Assembly (NCBI GenBank): GCA_024516035.1
Contig: CM044960.1
Coordinates: 19,546,668 to 19,610,667, forward strand
Reading direction: 5' to 3'
Length of the DNA: 64,000 nt
Origin: Bactericera cockerelli
Taxonomy: Eukaryota; Arthropoda; Insecta; Hemiptera; Triozidae
The notes beneath the pieces are model-generated. The model was not told where the DNA came from. It did no database searches and saw nothing but the letters and a program-made list of their open reading frames with translations. Shown one piece after another: positions 59,546-64,000 of this stretch; position 1 is the stretch's first letter, and each line of letters begins with the position of its first letter. Made by a program: the position numbers and the translations under genes.

Positions 59546-60311
59546 GATTTTGTAGAACCAACCAAAAGGATATTCCGAAACTAATATCAAGTGCGTTATT
59601 ATAAAAGTAGTCACCGTCTTATGTCTTGGGCTTACTGCTGGAATAAAGGGACTCTAGTAGTCTTAATCGGGCATTATAAATAAGGCGATATTATTATTAT
59701 TACTCAACGCTGACCTAATGGCCTTATATACGTAAAATTATGTATAAGGATTGTGAAAAACAAACACGTGGAGGGATTCTGGCACAGGGAATAATTCTCT
59801 CGCTGTGATTGTGTGAAGAAAATCCCATGATTTTCCAAGTTTTCCCACTTACTTTAAGGATAACCATAAATATTGGATCATGAATATGAAGTTATAAAAT
59901 ACCCTCTAGTTTTGATTTCTACTTGAAGATAATTGTGTTTTTTTGTTGTATTAAACTCTATTCAAATTTATTTACATAGATTATTGCAAAGTGTGGGATA
60001 ATTGCCTTAGGCAATATCTACCATCAAACCAATGATCTTGCATAACTGAAAAACCGAATTCATTGGTACCTACTTGAATAAATTTCAATTTACTCACAAA
60101 ATATGCAAATGGAAATCAAATTAATATAATATACCTACCTAATTGTGTTTATTCAGATTCGAATGACACAATGGTTGATCTTAAAAGTAATGCTAATACA
60201 AACAAATATGAATATTCCTAATTTTAAAAACCTCAGGACTTTTACATCTTGGTGCAATCGAACTCCAATCTGCCTGAACATATATATGAGAGGTATATAT
60301 TATAATTATAT
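59546..60311. other. Core of the FB-like element, no gene seen
   Basis: 59637-59703 is a copy of the dispersed tail also at 41861. The rest is AT-rich with GATAATTGCCTTAGGCAATA near 60000, a word like the LINE-type tail. Confidence 0.4.
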
Positions 60312-61648
60312 AGGTAGACTATAAATCACGCGGGATACATTTTCTTCCTTGGGGATGTTTTTTTTATTCATATTTTAACATGATATCACTTCTCGGGCAA
60401 GTTTTGGTTATTTACTGGCTTATATAAAAAAATTCTACCCCTGAAGGCTCAAAAAAATATTTTTTTTTTTTTGTTTTGAAAAATGACGTAAGATCCAGTC
60501 TCTCCAAAACATAGGGGGGGTTTACTATCGTAATTTTTTCAACGAGCCGAATCCAATGAACGTTGTCTCAACTTAATCCATTCTTGTGGGCTGCTAACTT
60601 AACGTTAAGCTAGCAGCCCACCTGGGAGGGGGGTCTATATCTCGAGAACGGTAGGGGTACAAAAAAAGTTTTGATGACAAAAGTTGGAGCACAAAACGAG
60701 TACAAAACGATGGTATAAAAAAATCCCGAAAATTCCAAGAAAAAAAATTTTCCCGCCAAAAAGTGACTTTTTCAGATGTCAATATCTCGGGAACGAAAGG
60801 TCGCAGGAGAAAAATATTTTTGGCACAAAACGGTAAAAAACGAGCCGAATCCAATAAACCTAGTCTCAACTCAATCCGTTCTGGTGGGCTGCTAACTTAA
60901 CGTTAAGATAGCAGCCCACCTGGGGGGGGTCTATATCTCGAGAACGGTAGGGGTACAAAAAAAGTTTTGATGACAAAAGTTGGAGCACAAAACGAGTACA
61001 AAACGATGGTATAAAAAAATCCCGAAAATTCCAAGAAAAAAAATTTTCCCGCCAAAAAGTGACTTTTTCAAATGTCAATATCTCGGGAACGAAAGGTCGC
61101 AGGAGAAAAATATTTTTGGCACAAAACGGTACAAAACGAGCCGAATCCAATAAACCTAGTCTCAACTCAATCCGTTCTGGTGGGCTGCTAACTTAACGTT
61201 AAGATAGCAGCCCACCTGGGGGGGGTCTATATCTCGAGAACGGTAGGGGTACAAAAAAAGTTTTGATGACAAAAGTTGGAGCACAAAACGAGTACAAAAC
61301 GATGGTATAAAAAAAACCCGAATATTCCAAGAAAAAAATTTTTCCCGCCAAAAAGTGACTTTTTCAGATGTCAATATCTCGGGAACGAAAGGTCGCAGGA
61401 GAAAAATATTTTTGGCACAAAACGGTACAAAACGAGCCGAATCCAATAAACCTAGTCTCAACTCAATTTGTTCTGGTGGGCTGCTAACTTAACGTTAAGA
61501 TAGCAGCCCACCTGGGGGGGTCTATATCTCGAGAACGGTAGGGGTACAAAATAAATTTTTGTTGGCACAAAACGGTACAAAACGAGTACAAAACGTTGAG
61601 CCTTATTTGGTCAAAATCCGTTCTGGTGGGCTGTCAACTTAACGCACC
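60312..61648 (-). repeat. Right arm of the FB-like element
   Basis: Inverted copy of the left arm with one extra 296-bp unit (boundaries near 60601, 60899, 61195 and 61491). The length difference of the arms equals one unit. Confidence 0.88.
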
Positions 61649-61659
61649 CATCAGGGAAA

Positions 61660-62720
61660 GCAAGGAAACATTTGGAGATTAACGCCCTGACTCATGTTAA
61701 TTCTTGTGAGATTTTCAAATTCTCTTTGAAAAATTGAAAAGAGAGAGAGAGAAACGAACAGACAGGCAAAGCAAAGGAAGCAATTCACATGGGAAATACT
61801 GCGTATTTTTTTCTATTTAAATTGTGATGTACGGATTTCAAGAAGGTTTTTGTTCAATTCCGAAATGTAACTGTTCTCGAGTTCTAGACACTCGACACAT
61901 GAAAGTGACAAAAGTCAACAAAGTTGAGGAAAAGAAACACATAGGTAAATGTACTTTCAAAAAACCAAGATGGCATCAGCGTCTTGAAATAGAAGATCGT
62001 TGGAACAAAGTCTGAAATTATTTGTCAAAAAAGAAAGCTCTGTCTTTTAAGGTGACACTTCATTGGTTAATTTGTCACTACATATTAGTGGAAATAGTCA
62101 TTCTAAATTGTACACTATACCCACTTGTTACAAAAAGAAGAGCCCTTGACGTCTGGCAAAAAAGTAATCATTTGTAAAACTTGTAGAGATTATTAAATTC
62201 ATTGCTACTGACTTGCAGCAGATGGACTGTTTTCCTTACGAACCCCCCGCCCCCGTCATGGAAGTTCAAAGGCGAAAACTTCTAGTGAAACCTACTGTTT
62301 GTAAATAATCCCTTCCGTGATAATCGTAATATTATCTTGATAAAGGCTCATCAAAACAGACAAGAGAGTCCGAACAATTGCTATGTTTTGTATACGCTTA
62401 ATCAAAGTTCTTACTAATACAATAAAGTTTATGAAAAATTATTCATTGTGCTTGTAACCAGGGGGACGCAAACCTTACAGAATGAAATTCAAAAGGGTTG
62501 GTTGCAGCTGCTATCCGAAATGAATAGGAGGGCACGTGTGTTGCCTCCACAGCGGAGGGAATATTTTCCCAGGCGGCTCCTGCTGTTGGGAGAGGAATGA
62601 CCCCGCGAGATGACTCACGCACCTTTCCGTTGCTTCTATCCCGTGTATATTATCATGTATAGGCTCCTGAGTGACATTAAAAGGCAACCTCGTTCAATGA
62701 AAGCTTCGATATACATGCTA
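61660..62720. other. No supported gene
   Basis: Short open frames at 61824-62015 and about 62511-62591 (after GGTTGGTTGCAG, reading LLSEMNRRARVLPPQRREYF, with a stop) look mildly coding but have no family match or partner exons. Confidence 0.35.
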
Positions 62721-62947
62721 GCCTCCGTGGCGTAACGGTTGTAACTACTGCCCGAAGTCCAGAGATACCGAGTTCAATTTCCGGTTGGGGCAAACTTTTT
62801 GAAGATAAAATTCTGTCCCCCCCAAACACGTGAGGCTGACATTTCTGGCACTACCCAGGCTGGGTGAGGTTAATATGGGTAGCTGGTATGATTCCCAGAG
62901 AAAAACCCCCATCGTGACCATCTTAAAAATCAGGACGTTAAAGCCAA
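62721..62947 (+). repeat. tRNA-derived SINE sharing the SINE3 tail, copy 2
   Basis: Head CCTCCGTGGCGTAACGGTTG and B-box-like GAGTTCAATTTCC, then the linker CCCAAACACGTGAGGCTG and the common tail GGCTGGGTGAGGTTAATATG with ACCCCCATCGTGACCAT. Confidence 0.75.
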
Positions 62948-63856
62948 ATAGAATTCGCTGGTTACAATAAATCTAATATAGGTCAGTGTGATAACTGGAG
63001 CTTCACTTGTGGCACTCCAACGAGTCTATAATAATAATCGATGTTCAATTGTTCATCCTTATGTGTGACTTTGAGACAAAATTTTCTTTCTAGGTTGGTT
63101 AATTTAGCTGTTAGGGAACAATAATAAATTATTAAACACACTGACCTCAAGTAGTAACACAGCCACAGTACCATACTAGTGGGCGTGGCTCTGAAATTTC
63201 CCTAAAAAATATAAATTATGTATATTTTCAAGAGTTAATTTTGGTATTTTCAAATTAATTACCTACTTATATGAAACCCTGCTTTGCTTGAAGGTTCGCT
63301 GGATGATCTGCATTGATATGCATACAAATCATACAGGACTATCTCTCATTGAGTGAGACTAACAAAAGAGCTTTTCATTGCCTGTTCCTTTTTTATCCAG
63401 ACCCCGTGGTGGAATATATTTTCTCCTGGAATAAAAAATAAAATGCTAATTTTTTACAACACTCGATTTTACTACGCCCGTTAATTGCATTCAAAAGGGA
63501 TGTCATGGGGCTGTGATTAGAGCGTGTGTGGGGAATCCTAACGTTTTATTTTATGCTGAGCTTTTACATTGCTCACTGTGGCAGGAATAACAAGGCGAGA
63601 ATCCAACTAGGGGAATATAAAACATTCAATATCATTCACTTGAATAGGAAAATATTCATAAAGATATTCTTGACATACACAAGTCTCAAGATACACGTTG
63701 CTCGAAATCACCACAAGAACTGATAGAGGAATTATTCACAAAACAGAACATTATTATTTATCTAATTGGGTGCAGTCTTGACAAATTCTCTTGAGAGGTT
63801 TAATACCCCAGCCTAAAATATAAAATAAACCCCCAAAAGAAAAAAAAAAATAAAAA
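62948..63856. other. No gene or named repeat seen
   Basis: AT-rich DNA with short chance frames only. Confidence 0.45.
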
Positions 63857-64000
63857 TTCCTGCCCCGCTGGGAATCGAACCCAGGTCACCACGCGTACAA
63901 TGCCTAGCGCGCTAACTCACTCTGCCACGGTGTCTACTGACATGACCATGCAGTTGAAAGCAATCTTAAATTTTTGTTTAAAAAAACGCTTGCATACGAG
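63857..64000 (+). repeat. Composite SINE with antisense tRNA-like head, copy 2 (cut by window end)
   Basis: TTCCTGCCCCGCTGGGAATC (antisense B box), CTAGCGCGCTAACTCACTCT (antisense A-box region), then plus-oriented CATGACCATGCAGTTGAAAG. Same junctions as 1327-1476. Confidence 0.7.

Larger units (their letters stand above)
55309..61648. mobile_element. 6.3-kb foldback (FB-like) element with tandem-repeat arms
   Basis: Ends GGTGCGTTAAGTTGACAGCC are exact inverted copies. CATCAGGGAAA flanks both sides (55298-55308 and 61649-61659), an 11-bp target duplication. The arms (55309-56350 and 60312-61648) are built of about 296-bp tandem units, three on the right and two on the left, plus a terminal partial unit and a 233-bp inner segment. 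Each unit boundary holds the palindrome TTAACGTTAA. The core holds a copy of the 9.2-kb foldback family split by a Gypsy element. Drosophila FB elements have the same plan, and 9-11 bp duplications suggest MULE-type transposase; no transposase is present here. Confidence 0.88.

Overview
This is AT-rich eukaryotic nuclear DNA, almost certainly from an insect. It has spliced genes with GT/AG introns, a chemoreceptor of the insect gustatory receptor type, a mariner element, a Ty3/Gypsy element and many SINEs. The insect order cannot be told from the sequence. No bacterial or organellar segment and no CRISPR array is visible. Most of the longer open frames are chance frames or lie inside repeats.

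Genes. Three conserved genes can be read from exon sequence and splice sites, and all three are incomplete. (1) 529-4462, minus: first two coding exons of a ZNF330 (NOA36) homologue, with the rest off the left edge. (2) 15797-19540, plus: first six coding exons of the mitochondrial electron transfer flavoprotein-ubiquinone oxidoreductase (ETFDH), 287 codons, about half the protein. (3) 20131-23673, minus: last five exons of a gustatory receptor, ending in the TY-x5-QF signature. ZNF330 and ETFDH are divergent. Without the transposons between them their start codons would be about 1 kb apart, so they probably shared a promoter region. Four further exon-like segments (about 22.2, 37.3, 42.6 and 49.8 kb) have no assignment.

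Mobile DNA. 1-4.3 kb: ZNF330 intron 1, holding a 2.0-kb terminal-inverted-repeat element. 4.96-5.88 kb: internally deleted mariner. 6.1-15.3 kb: a 9.2-kb foldback element with two 4.07-kb arms, each arm containing a smaller palindrome, and carrying fragments of a zinc-finger-like open frame. 25.2-26.1 kb: TA-flanked inverted-repeat element. 36.5 kb: hAT MITE with an 8-bp target duplication. 41.9 kb: TTAA-flanked MITE. 55.3-61.6 kb: a second foldback element with arms made of 296-bp tandem units and an 11-bp target duplication. Its core holds a copy of the first foldback family, which is in turn interrupted by a Gypsy deletion derivative with identical LTRs.

SINEs. At least four head types are scattered through the window: tRNA(Lys)-like, another tRNA-like, an antisense tRNA-like head, and 5S-rRNA-derived (SINE3). 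The last three share one 3' tail, which suggests a modular family mobilised by one LINE partner. The stretches from 24-25, 26-28, 39-42, 44-46 and 50-54 kb show no supported gene.
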